A stretch of 32,619 nucleotides of DNA, from the NCBI GenBank assembly GCA_023807065.1, contig JAJJLU010000542.1, forward strand, positions 1-32,619. The letters are read 5' to 3'. The translations under genes and the position numbers were made by a program. Of the stretch, positions 18,298-27,739 are shown piece by piece. Numbering within the stretch: the first letter of the stretch is position 1; the number at the start of each line of letters is the position of its first letter. The notes under the pieces are model-generated. The model was given only the letters and a program-made list of their open reading frames with translations, ran no database searches and was not told the origin of the DNA. This DNA is from Isotricha intestinalis (Eukaryota; Ciliophora; Litostomatea; Vestibuliferida; Isotrichidae).

Positions 18298-19455
18298 TTA
18301 AATATTTAATTCTGATATTTTACATAGCCAATCTTTGCTTATATTGGGTTTAATTTTTCTATAATTTGTTGAAGTATATTCATTAATAGAATACTTGAAA
18401 TCTTCAACAATTTCATCTTTAATATTAATTAAATTTGAATCATTTAGATTATCTTGATTATTATTAATTAGATTTTTATTTTTTTTATTTTTCTTCTTTT
18501 TTCTTTTTCCTTTTTTTAAAGGAATATCATTAGAATTAATATACTCAACTAACTCATCAATATCTTTTAAACAAATATTATTATTATCATTAACTTTATT
18601 TTCTTCTTTGTTAAATTCTTCAATTTTTTCTTCTTCTTCTTCCTCTTTTTCTTCTTCATTATTATAATCATAATTATATTCATCATCATAAAGATAAATA
18701 TCATTTTTAAATTGATTTAAATAAGATTCAAATCTATCTTTTTCACCAATTGAATTTACTTTTTCTAATTTTTCAAAATCTTCGTCTTTGATCAAATTAT
18801 TTATTTCATTTTGACTCAAAATATTTCTTAAAAAAATTTCTATTAAAACACTTCCCATATCAAAATAATATGTTTTATTAAAAGCACTTTTAAAAACTTT
18901 TAGTATATCATTTCCAGTTTGATTTAAACAATTTCTAATTTTGAAAATTTTTTTAATTTGAAAATTTGATGGATCAATATAATTTTCAGCAACATAATTA
19001 ATTAAAGAAATTAATTTAGTTGATAAAACATTAAGAATAAAAATAGCAAAATGATAATGAAGTACTTCACAATAATATTTCATATCTTTTGCAAAATGAT
19101 TTGATTTATTTGTAATTGTATGTTTATTATTATAATTTTTAAAAGTATTTTCAAAAATATCTATTAAAATATCTTCAACTCTCTTATCTATTTTTAATTG
19201 AAAATTTTCTAAATCACAAGTATCTGAAATTTCCCAGTTTTTTATATATTCTTTTTTATTATCTACTTCTTTTGCTTTAATTAATATAGATTCATTTTTA
19301 TTTATTATATATTCATTCATATTTTCCTCTTCTATACTATTATTATCTGAAGTAGATTGAGATTGAAATATTTTTTCTTGTTTATTATTTTCATTTTTAA
19401 ATTTTGTATTTATATCATTTTGATTTGATTGTTTATTAATAAGTATATTAGACAT
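18298..19455 (-). CDS. Uncharacterised acidic/basic helical protein
   Basis: The protein has 385 residues. The N-terminal ~70 residues are polar and low-complexity. The middle (about 80-240) is a well-composed helical domain with KRVEDILIDIFENTF and the aromatic stretch YYCEVLHYHFAIFILNVLS. It is followed by a Glu-rich run (EEEKEEEEEEKIEE) and a lysine cluster KKGKRKKKKNKKNKN that could act as a nuclear localisation signal. The hydrophobic stretch near FAIFILNVL is short and probably part of a folded helix. No family was recognised. Start ATG, stop TAA. Confidence 0.65.
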   Translation of the reverse strand: MSNILINKQSNQNDINTKFKNENNKQEKIFQSQSTSDNNSIEEENMNEYIINKNESILIKAKEVDNKKEYIKNWEISDTCDLENFQLKIDKRVEDILIDIFENTFKNYNNKHTITNKSNHFAKDMKYYCEVLHYHFAIFILNVLSTKLISLINYVAENYIDPSNFQIKKIFKIRNCLNQTGNDILKVFKSAFNKTYYFDMGSVLIEIFLRNILSQNEINNLIKDEDFEKLEKVNSIGEKDRFESYLNQFKNDIYLYDDEYNYDYNNEEEKEEEEEEKIEEFNKEENKVNDNNNICLKDIDELVEYINSNDIPLKKGKRKKKKNKKNKNLINNNQDNLNDSNLINIKDEIVEDFKYSINEYTSTNYRKIKPNISKDWLCKISELNI

Positions 19456-19560
19456 TTTTTAGATTAAATAAATAAAAGTTAAATTTTTATACCCTTATTA
19501 TATATTTATTATATAATATAAAAAAAAAGTTTCTTTTTTTTTTAAATATTTCAAAAAAAA

Positions 19561-21049
19561 ATGAAACAAAAGAAAATACTTCAATTAATTTTCACTTTAA
19601 TAATCCTAATTGAATATACTAAAAGCACAGTAAATATAAAAAAATAATAAAATAAATAAAACAATAAATTAGTCTGAATTTTGCAAAAAAAACTCAGATT
19701 GTAAACAAGATAATATTTGTATAAAAAATACATGTAAACATATATCATTATTTCCATTTAAACCAAAAGAAATAATAGGATTAATTAGTATATTTTTAGC
19801 AAGTGCTTTTTCTAATGCAGGAGGAATTGGAGGAGGAACTTTATTTATTCCTGTTTTATTATTAATAATGAATTTTTATACTCATGAAGCAATTCCTCTT
19901 TCAAAAATTGTTATATTTTTTGGTTCTTTATCATCTTTTTTTCTCAATTTAAAATTAACTCATCCTTTAAGAAATACTAAAGCTTTAGATTTTAATATGA
20001 TCATATTAATTTGCCCTAATTTATTAATGGGTACTGTTTTAGGTGTAAATTTAAATAAAATATTACCTAATGTGATTATTATATTTCTACTTACTTTATT
20101 ATTATTTTATAATACTTATAAAACTTATAAAGTTGGAATGAAAGAATATGAAAATGAAAATTTATTTCAAAATAAAATTAGTGCCCCTGCTTCAAGTCAT
20201 GGATATTTAATTAATCAAAATAACAGTAATTTAAATTCAAGCAATAACAATATGAATATTAATAATGATAATAATAATAATAGTAATAATAATAATAATA
20301 ATAATATAATCTCAAATGCTTTAAACGATCCAATACAAGAAGAAATAAATAAAGAATTAGAAAAAGACAAAAAATTTCTTCGTTGGGACAAGCAAAAATA
20401 TATAATAATTCCATTTATAATTATGGCATTCCTAAGTATATTACGTGAATCAAACATAACTCCAAAATGTTCATTATCATATTGGTTTCTTTTCATATTA
20501 TTTTTTATATTATCTTTAATAATAGATTATATGTCTCTTCTTCATGTTCAACATGAATATAATTATAGAATATCAATAGCATTTCCATATGATGAAAAAG
20601 ATATAAATTGGACATTTGATAAAAGTTTAAAAATATCAATAACTGGATTAATAAGTGGTTTTATTGCTGGAATAATTGGAATTGGAGGAGGAGTTGTTTT
20701 AGGTCCTATTCTGCTATCTATGGGAATTTATCCTGTTGTTTCTACTGTTACTACTAATTTTTTAGTTTTAATTACTAGTTCTTCTACTACTCTTCAATTT
20801 ATTTTATTTAATATGTTAAATTTTGAATATGCATTTATTAGTGTTTTTTTCTCCTCTCTTGGAAGCATTTTTGGTACTCTTCTTATTCAAAGTTTTTTTA
20901 AAAAAAGTGGAAGACAAAGTTATTTAGTTTTTGCACTTTTTGCTGTTATTGGAATTTCTGCTATTGTGTTACCTATTTCTTCTATTATTAGTACTTTACA
21001 TGATATTGAAAAAGGAGTTAATGTTTTTACCTTTCATAATTTATGTTGA
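19561..21049 (+). CDS. TauE/SafE family membrane transporter (two exons)
   Basis: Proteins of this family export sulfite or sulfonates and related anions. Exon 1 (19561-19629) encodes a signal peptide, MKQKKILQLIFTLIILIEYT, and exon 2 (19673-21049) the rest, giving 481 residues. After the signal comes a short Cys module (C27, C33, C39 and C44, spaced by five, five and four residues). The transport domain follows in two halves, each opening with a family-typical glycine motif: ASAFSNAGGIGGG and GLISGFIAGIIGIGGGVV. Roughly eight to ten membrane helices are expected. An Asn-rich AAT-repeat loop (20220-20310) lies between the halves. Starting at the inner ATG 19868 would cut off the first conserved helix. 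Stop is TGA. The substrate cannot be read from the sequence. Confidence 0.88.
19630..19672 (+). other. 43-base GT-AG intron in the TauE/SafE gene
   Basis: The intron begins GTAAATATAA and ends AATTAG, and carries several in-frame stops. It is in phase 0, directly after the signal-peptide exon. Its removal restores an uninterrupted frame from the signal peptide into the Cys-rich segment and the first transporter helix. Confidence 0.9.
20220..20310 (+). repeat. AAT trinucleotide-rich tract coding for poly-Asn
   Basis: Near-perfect AAT repeats, with interspersed AGT and GAT, sit inside the transporter gene and encode an Asn-rich cytosolic or lumenal loop. Tracts of this kind are length-unstable. 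On the other strand they produce a Leu-rich shadow frame. Confidence 0.8.
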
Positions 21050-21375
21050 AGTTCATTTTTTTTTTATTTAAAATTTAAATTTATTTTTTACTTAGTAAAA
21101 ATTATATTTATTTAAATTAAGTAATATAAGAATTAAAAGTTTTTTTATTTTATTAATTTATTACATATATATATTTAAATATTTTATATAATCATTTATA
21201 TTTTTCCTTTTTATTACAACAAATCAATTCTTCTTCATTAATTGACTAAATATCTTTTAATTATAATTTTGATTGATAGTTTTTTAAGAAGAATTTTTTA
21301 ATTTTATAATTCATATTTTTATATATAATACATAAGTGATAAAAATATAAAAAATCAAATTCTTATTGGTAATAT
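21050..21375. other. Convergent intergenic gap
   Basis: This 326-base gap lies between the 3' ends of the transporter and the kinase-like gene. It is AT-rich without recognisable features. Confidence 0.4.
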
Positions 21376-23211
21376 TTATTTTTTATCGCTGCATTTAAAT
21401 TGTTCAAATAATTTTTCCCAAAAACTTGGAGGATCTCTTAATACAACTTTTTTATTATTTTTTTTTTGAATGATATTTTTATGTTCAGCATTTTCTAAAA
21501 TTCCAATTGCATCACTTAAATTTTTTTTATCATTTTTTCTACAATGCTTAAAATCATTGTCAGAGTTTGGAGTATCAAAACCTAAATAAAAATTACCACT
21601 TTGTAAATATAAATTTGGATTATTTTGAGTTTTTTCTCTATCTATTTGAAGTGAATTATATATATTTATATTATTAATATTTATATTATTATTATCATTA
21701 AGCATTTTGTCTTTATCTTTTTTATTATATTTATTATATCCTATTCTATCTGAATTAGCATTTATTTCCTTGTTTTTTAGTAATTCAAATGTATTGGTGC
21801 TATTTATTAATTCATTTTTTTCTTTTTTTTCTTTATTTTTTAATGAATAATTATCATTTCTATAGTTTCTTTTTTTCTTCTTATGAGATTTTTTTATAGC
21901 TTTTTCAAATATATTGTCATCATCAGAATTATTAGTATTTAAATATTCATTTAAAACATTATCTTCAGGTTTAACTTCAAATAAAATTTTATTATCATTT
22001 TCAATTTTTGAAAATATTTCACTTTTTTTAAATAAGGAATTAGGATTATTGATTTTATCCATTAAATCACTATTTGAATTATTTTCATATTTTTTTGCAT
22101 ATTTTAAAATCCAAGGATGAGTTAAAATTTGTTGTATTTTAATTCTTTTCTCACAATCAAATTCTAATAATTTTTTAATTAAATCAATACATTCATCAGA
22201 TAAATTTAATTTATCATCAATAATATATTTATCAATAATAATATTTCGAATAATTTCATCACTATTATTTTTTTCACTATTACCAAAAGGGGAATAACCA
22301 TGTAATAATTCGTATAATAAAACTCCAATTGTCCAAATATCAACAGAATAATCATAAGGTTGTTGTCTTATTATTTCAGGAGGAGTATATTCTAATTTAT
22401 TATAATTTATTATTGTTGATATTGGCTTATTTATTTCCGTAGCATAACTAAAATCACATAATTTAACTTCATTATTATCATTTATTAAAATATTTTCTGG
22501 CATTATATTTCTATGAACTAAATTATTTGTATGAAGAAAATATAATGCTGATACTATTTGAATAAAAATATTAAATGCATCATCTTCTTTATATTTACCT
22601 ATTTTTTTTAATATTATTTCTAAATTTTTTTTTCCTTGTTCTAATATTATTAAATAATTATTATTGTCTTCAAAATATGAATATAATCTAATAATATTTG
22701 GATGAATTAAAGTTCTTTGAATTTGAATTTCTTGATTAACCATTTCATTAATTTCTTTTTTTGAATTATATTTTATTTTCATTATATGTTTAATAGCATA
22801 ACTTTTACCAGTGTTTAAATGATTTGCAATTAATATTTCACTATATTTTCCAATTCCAAGACATATGATTTTATCATTTTTTGGATTTCTAATAAATTTA
22901 AAATTATTAATTGTATATTTTGGATCTTCTAAAATATTTTTTATAATTTCTCCCTTTTTGATAAATTGATTTTTTGATAACAAATGTGAGGTTGTTGAAC
23001 TTCTTTTACTATTTGAAGTATCAGAACTATCTTCATCATATCTCTGAGTTTGACTTCTTTGGTGAAAGTTAATTGGATGTTCTGATAGTTTATGAACTTT
23101 TAAACAAGCACTTGTACAACAATATTTATCACATTTTTGACACTGATATATTGCATTGTTATTTTCTAATGATTTTTGACATGATGTATTAGAACATATT
23201 TTGTCATTCAT
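21376..23211 (-). CDS. MYND/HIT-like zinc finger plus degenerate protein kinase domain
   Basis: The protein has 611 residues. The N-terminus holds a treble-clef-like finger (C6, C11, C24, C27, C31/C32, C36, H40, H45). The kinase fold runs from about 104 to 372. It has a glycine loop LGIGKYSEI (third glycine replaced by S124), AIK lysine K141, αC glutamate E161, catalytic loop HRNIMPEN (233-240), DFS (253-255), PPE (277-279), DIW (291-293) and HPWI. The HRD aspartate is N235 and the usual HRDxK lysine is Met, while the magnesium-binding Asp and Asn are kept. This is a pseudokinase-like pattern, so phosphotransfer is doubtful although nucleotide binding is plausible. The C-terminal ~220 residues are K/N-rich and disordered, with a conserved-looking end (PPSFWEKLFEQFKC). 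Start ATG, stop TAA. Confidence 0.85.
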   Translation of the reverse strand: MNDKICSNTSCQKSLENNNAIYQCQKCDKYCCTSACLKVHKLSEHPINFHQRSQTQRYDEDSSDTSNSKRSSTTSHLLSKNQFIKKGEIIKNILEDPKYTINNFKFIRNPKNDKIICLGIGKYSEILIANHLNTGKSYAIKHIMKIKYNSKKEINEMVNQEIQIQRTLIHPNIIRLYSYFEDNNNYLIILEQGKKNLEIILKKIGKYKEDDAFNIFIQIVSALYFLHTNNLVHRNIMPENILINDNNEVKLCDFSYATEINKPISTIINYNKLEYTPPEIIRQQPYDYSVDIWTIGVLLYELLHGYSPFGNSEKNNSDEIIRNIIIDKYIIDDKLNLSDECIDLIKKLLEFDCEKRIKIQQILTHPWILKYAKKYENNSNSDLMDKINNPNSLFKKSEIFSKIENDNKILFEVKPEDNVLNEYLNTNNSDDDNIFEKAIKKSHKKKKRNYRNDNYSLKNKEKKEKNELINSTNTFELLKNKEINANSDRIGYNKYNKKDKDKMLNDNNNININNINIYNSLQIDREKTQNNPNLYLQSGNFYLGFDTPNSDNDFKHCRKNDKKNLSDAIGILENAEHKNIIQKKNNKKVVLRDPPSFWEKLFEQFKCSDKK

Positions 23212-23392
23212 TATTTATTTTTTATATTGTTTTATTTTCAGAAAAAAATAAATAAATGATTTTTTATTTATTTTTTTATTCCAATTCATTAAATGATGAA
23301 TAGTTTTTTTACATTCCATATATTTATATATAATATTATATAAAAAGAATAAATTTTCTTTTAATAATAAAGATTAATTAAACTGTCAAAAA

Positions 23393-24439
23393 ATGGGACA
23401 AATGAAATCAAAAAATTTAAAAAAAGAAGTGAAACTATTTGATAAAAAAAAGGAAAACAATTTAATAAAAAAAAAGCAAATTGAAATTAAAATAGATCTT
23501 AAATCAACAGTAAATTTTCTTTTAGTGACTGAATTTGAAAATAAAAAAATATTGATAGTAACGCTTTTTAATTCTATTATAATTTATGATTTAGAAAATT
23601 TTAAACAAATAACTTCTATATCATTTCAGAATTATTCCCATTCGATGGTAAAATTAAAAAATAATATATTTTTAATACTTTCAGAGACACCAAAAACTTT
23701 TATAATAAATAAAAGAGAAGACAAGTATTTTATTGAGTTTAAAAAACTGATTAAAAAAGATTCAAATCAAATTAATAATTTAACGAAATCAATTTTATCT
23801 CAGTTTACTGATGATACTTTAATAAGTATGAATATGAATAGTATTGAAATTGATGAATTAGAATATATAAATGAAGATGAAGAAATTTTTATAAAAAGAA
23901 AATTAATTTCAATAATTAGAGTAATTAATTTACAAGATATTCTTGAAATTGATAAAGAAAAAATTGGATATGTAAATAATGATTCTTTAGGAATAGTATC
24001 AAAAACAACAAATCAAATAATTATAAATTATAAAATAGGGATTTCAATGCTTTGTACTGAAATTTTTCAAATGTTAAATGAAGATATTCTTTGTTTTGGA
24101 GGAGGAAATAATATTTTTTTTATTTCAATAAAACTTTCTGTTATTCTATATAAATTATGTATTGGACAAAACTATAAAATTATAGCAATGGAAAGATTAA
24201 ATGATGAAAATATTTTGGTTGCTGCATTAAATAGTAAAAAAAGTATATATTGGGTTAATTTATTGGAAATAAACTGTTTCGATGACAATAAACTCAAAAA
24301 GAAAGAAAAAAAATTTATTGCAAATGTAAAACATGAATTATACTCTAATAAAAATAGTTCAGGAAATTGGTATATGAGAAAGATTAATAATGAAAGTTTT
24401 GTAACATCAGAACTAAATTTTGTCTATTTATGGAAATAA
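23393..24439 (+). CDS. WD/propeller-like protein, probably N-myristoylated
   Basis: The protein has 348 residues. It begins MGQMKSK, with Gly2, Ser6 and Lys7 matching the N-myristoylation consensus, followed by a very basic segment, which suggests membrane attachment. The remainder has beta-propeller character: repeated strands such as KKILIVTLFNSIIIYDLENFKQITSI and a C-terminal FVTSELNFVYLWK, the usual last-strand ending of WD40 repeats. Repeats are more degenerate than in the WD40 gene at 3884. No enzyme motif is seen. It is divergent from the kinase-like gene. Start ATG 23393, stop TAA. Confidence 0.75.
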   Translation: MGQMKSKNLKKEVKLFDKKKENNLIKKKQIEIKIDLKSTVNFLLVTEFENKKILIVTLFNSIIIYDLENFKQITSISFQNYSHSMVKLKNNIFLILSETPKTFIINKREDKYFIEFKKLIKKDSNQINNLTKSILSQFTDDTLISMNMNSIEIDELEYINEDEEIFIKRKLISIIRVINLQDILEIDKEKIGYVNNDSLGIVSKTTNQIIINYKIGISMLCTEIFQMLNEDILCFGGGNNIFFISIKLSVILYKLCIGQNYKIIAMERLNDENILVAALNSKKSIYWVNLLEINCFDDNKLKKKEKKFIANVKHELYSNKNSSGNWYMRKINNESFVTSELNFVYLWK

Positions 24440-25289
24440 CACCTATATAATTTTATTGTTTGGATTATGAATTAGTAAAAACATATGTTTATTAATGATT
24501 AATATAATAAAAATTATTTTTAAATGAGCATAAAATTGATTTTTAATAAATAAATTAAAGTAATGAATATTATCAATAATAAAAAAATAAAAAACTAAAA
24601 AGTTCATAAATACACTTCACTTAATAAATAAATACATTTCAATTGTTTTCAATTTCATTGATTGAATTTTAAAATAAAACTAAAATATTTTGTAAATAAT
24701 ATAGTAATTGAGTAACCTATTTTAAATAAAAGAGAAGATAATAATTTATTTCTATTTATTAATATAATATAGATTTCAATGGAAAATCATTTACTAAAAT
24801 AATTTATCATTAATTAAAAATATAAAAAAGCAAAAAGAAAAAATTGTCATTGGTTAATTGAGAAATTAAATTATAATTTTGAACAGAAAATACTTTCTAA
24901 ATTAGAATGTTATAACAATCACTTTTTTTAAAAATCAAATTTGTCATTGATAATAATGTATAACTTTTTTACTTTATTTTTTGTTTATAAAAATGAACTA
25001 ATATATTTTTGTATATTATTTTTAAAGAAAGGATAAATTCCCTTGTGTTAAATATTGGATGAAGAAATTAAGAAAAATTTTTTTTAAGGAGAAAAAAATA
25101 TTATATAATTATTTTTAATATAGATAATTATTATTTACTGAAAGATATGAGATTACTTTATTATAAATTGAAATAATATTTCAATTTCTCATGATTATTA
25201 AATAATTGAAAAAAAAATAAATATTAATTTATTTTTATTATTTATTTTTAATTAATTATTTTTACGAGAGGAGTTAAGAAAATAATTAA
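24440..25289. other. Intergenic region, 850 bases
   Basis: It lies between the 3' ends of two convergent genes. A small hairpin, ATTGAAAT with ATTTCAAT (25167-25185), is present. No coding frame or other feature was recognised. Confidence 0.4.
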
Positions 25290-25865
25290 TCAGGGTAAAA
25301 AAGAAAATTTTTTTCTTTTTTTGAAGAAACACCCTGATTTATATAAATTTAATTGATATTTTACTATTTCTAAAAAATATTTTTTTTCTTCTTCTTCATA
25401 AACATATTTAATTTTTTGGATTTCATTTTTTATTTCTGATTTATGATTTTTGTTGGTCTTTTCTACATTTAAGCTCAGTGTGGGTTTATTTATACATAAA
25501 CATTTATCGGTAAGATTATTATTTTGAATATGAATTACTGAATGGACTAAAAATTCTAAATCTTGTTTTTCTTTGTTCACACATTCAGTCAAACATTCTT
25601 CAATTTGAGGATTGAAAATTAATTTTTCAAGGTTTTCTATATTTATAACTTTTTGTATCATTAATCTATTTGTTTCTTTTATATTATTTACTTCTTCTTT
25701 ATTTTTTTGATTATTTAAAATTTCGAAAATAATTAAATGGGAATTTTTATCTAAAAGACAAATTGGAGAATAATTGTTAATCATTAAAAAGTGACAATTA
25801 TTTTCTAAACAAAAATTTTCAACATCTTTTAGGTTTATAATTTTGTTTTGACAAATAATACTCAT
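25290..25865 (-). CDS. Uncharacterised protein
   Basis: The 191-residue protein starts MSIICQNKIINLKDV. The first ~60 residues have alternating hydrophobic strands (CHFLMINNYSPICLL, HLIIFEIL) suggesting a small alpha/beta unit. The rest is polar with scattered Cys (LTECVNKE, DKCLCINK) and ends in a basic KKRKKFSFLP tail. Stop is TGA, one of only two TGA stops on this chromosome. No family was recognised. It is divergent from the SUMO ligase gene with a 160-base gap. Confidence 0.55.
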   Translation of the reverse strand: MSIICQNKIINLKDVENFCLENNCHFLMINNYSPICLLDKNSHLIIFEILNNQKNKEEVNNIKETNRLMIQKVINIENLEKLIFNPQIEECLTECVNKEKQDLEFLVHSVIHIQNNNLTDKCLCINKPTLSLNVEKTNKNHKSEIKNEIQKIKYVYEEEEKKYFLEIVKYQLNLYKSGCFFKKRKKFSFLP

Positions 25866-26023
25866 ACAATTTATTTTATAATTATATTTATAAAAATTTA
25901 GTGTAAAGAGTTAATATTTAAAGTTAACAAAGTTAAGAAAAAAAATAAAAAAATAAAAAAAAAATAAATAAAAAAATTTTTTCTTTATAATTGTCCATTA
26001 TTATATTTAATTTAATTAAAAAA

Positions 26024-27430
26024 ATGGAGTTAAAACAAAAAATAATTTTATCATGTCCATGTATGTCATCAAAAGAAAGATTTTTTTCAGATTTTGAAAT
26101 GAATCAAATAATTCAATGTTTTTTATGTAAAACTTATCAACATAAATATTGTATGAATTCTTTAACTAATATGAAACCAAATTACATTTGTCCTAAATGT
26201 CAAATAAGAAAAAGTAATCCTTTCTTAGAATTTAATCAAGTTTTATCTAATCAAAAAATAATGATGGTATCTAATCCTAATAATTATTATTTATTTCAAA
26301 ATCACAATATTTTATTTCCTTTTTCTCTTGATTTATTTCTTCCAGAAATAAGTTATTCTAAAAATAATTTTATAGTTTTTACTTGTTTATTACTTGATGA
26401 AAATGGTTTTAAATTTCAATGGCCTGGAGATTTAAATTTAACACTTAATGGAATTTCAAAATTGAATTTGAAAAATATTAATAAATCCTTTGAAAAGAAG
26501 ATAATGTTAAGATGTAATAAAGAAAAACCTGATAATAATTTATATAAAATTAGACATTTTTTTTTTGATAATTTTTTGGTGAATGGAAACAATAATTTAA
26601 ATTTTACTTTTATATGGAATAAAAAAACTTTAAATAATATATATGTTATTTCAATTGATTTAGTAAAATTATTAACAATGGATGAAATATTAAAAAATAT
26701 TCATATTAAAGAAAATTCAAGAATTTTTCCAATAAATAGCAATATTATTGAAAAAATCAATTTTATTGAACCTTTATCTCAAATAGATTATATTAAAATC
26801 CCTGTAAAAGGTGTTAATTGTGTTCATTTATCATGTTTTGATTATGAAACTTTTCTTATTCAAAATACAATTAATCATTTATTTAAATGTCCTATTTGTA
26901 AAAAAAATACTGGACCTGTTTCTCTTGATATAAAAATGTTGGAACTTTTAGAAAAATATAAAGGAAAAGTTTTAGAGATTAATGATAATTATGAAATTAT
27001 TAGTATTGAAAAAGATACAATGAATAATGATAATAATGATGATATTTGTATGATTAATGATGAAAATGATAATAATAAATATAATGATTATATTCATGAT
27101 AATAATAATGAAGAAATAATTGAAATTGAATCTCATACTGACAAAAATAAATTAAAAAATGATATTGATATGACAGACCTTAAGGATGAAAAAAAAAATC
27201 AGACGGTTTACTCAAAATTAAAATTTGAAGGTGTGTTAATTAAAATTAATAAAGAAAAATTCCCTTTTTTTAAAGAATTTGATAAATCAATCAATATTGA
27301 TTATATTCAAAAATATTCGAATAAATTTTTTCCTCTTTATTATGATTCTTCAAAAATAGAAGAAAGATTAAAAAAAGAATGTGAAATAAATCAAAACCAA
27401 AACACAATAAATAATGAGGATATTGTCTAA
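26024..27430 (+). CDS. PIAS/SIZ-type SUMO E3 ligase with PHD finger
   Basis: The protein promotes transfer of SUMO from the E2 enzyme to nuclear substrates. It has 468 residues from ATG 26024; an upstream in-frame TTG is less likely. In order there is an N-terminal PHD-type C4HC3 finger (C11, C13, C32, C35, H40, C43, C56, C59), a PINIT-like beta domain (about 85-250), and the SP-RING (about 258-305) with IPVKGVNCVHLSCFD (C266, H268, C271) and CPIC (C289, C292). An acidic Asn/Asp-rich tail contains EEIIEIE, which could act as a SUMO-interacting motif. PHD plus SP-RING in one chain is the plant and protist SIZ layout, although here the PHD lies before the PINIT region. Stop TAA. Confidence 0.88.
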   Translation: MELKQKIILSCPCMSSKERFFSDFEMNQIIQCFLCKTYQHKYCMNSLTNMKPNYICPKCQIRKSNPFLEFNQVLSNQKIMMVSNPNNYYLFQNHNILFPFSLDLFLPEISYSKNNFIVFTCLLLDENGFKFQWPGDLNLTLNGISKLNLKNINKSFEKKIMLRCNKEKPDNNLYKIRHFFFDNFLVNGNNNLNFTFIWNKKTLNNIYVISIDLVKLLTMDEILKNIHIKENSRIFPINSNIIEKINFIEPLSQIDYIKIPVKGVNCVHLSCFDYETFLIQNTINHLFKCPICKKNTGPVSLDIKMLELLEKYKGKVLEINDNYEIISIEKDTMNNDNNDDICMINDENDNNKYNDYIHDNNNEEIIEIESHTDKNKLKNDIDMTDLKDEKKNQTVYSKLKFEGVLIKINKEKFPFFKEFDKSINIDYIQKYSNKFFPLYYDSSKIEERLKKECEINQNQNTINNEDIV

Positions 27431-27559
27431 AATTAAAAATTAAATTATTCTCTAATTCTTATATAAATATATAGATATGAATAATATAGTATTTAAACAA
27501 ATTTAATTATCAATTAATTTAAAATGTTATAAAAATAAAAAATCAAAAAAAAACTTAAT

Positions 27560-27694
27560 AATGCAATCAAAGCCGGTCCCTGGAAAAGGAGGTCTAGTGA
27601 CTAGAACCCACGGAGGCGCAGTGTCCCAGGAAGAAGAGGATAAGAGTATCTATACCTATAAAAGTATTTACAGAAAGCTAAAATGCATTTTTTT
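27560..27694 (+). ncRNA. GC-rich structured RNA gene candidate
   Basis: About 85 bases (27571-27650) are strikingly richer in G and C than anything else between the telomeres. The ends pair: AATGCA (27560-27565) with TGCATT (27684-27689), then AGC (27571-27573) with GCT (27677-27679). Inside, CCTGG (27579-27583) pairs with CCAGG (27626-27630), enclosing a hairpin TCTAG-TGA-CTAGA (27593-27605, extended by GG/CC) and a CAC/GTG stem (27609-27611 with 27621-27623). GATA-AGAG-TATC (27639-27650) makes a further hairpin. Seven T directly follow the closing stem, as expected for an RNA polymerase III stop. No reading frame crosses it. The strand is uncertain because a nine-T run also lies at the other side. 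The family was not recognised. Confidence 0.6.
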
Positions 27695-27739
27695 AAAATT
27701 AAAAAATATAAGATTAAAAAAATAAAATAAAATAGAACA

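Noticed and set aside
20215..20496. Minus-strand Leu-rich 93-residue frame.
   Set aside because: It is antisense of the AAT (poly-Asn) tract within the transporter gene.
19868..21049. Transporter gene starting at the inner ATG 19868.
   Set aside because: It would remove the first glycine-rich transport motif and the signal peptide, both recovered by a clean GT-AG intron upstream.
25991..26023. TTG start with 11 extra residues for the SUMO ligase.
   Set aside because: ATG 26024 follows an A-rich leader and places the PHD finger normally.
27571..27650. tRNA on either strand in the GC-rich segment.
   Set aside because: No acceptor, D and T arms with correct spacing can be drawn, and the box B-like GGTTCTAGTC on the minus strand lacks its stem.
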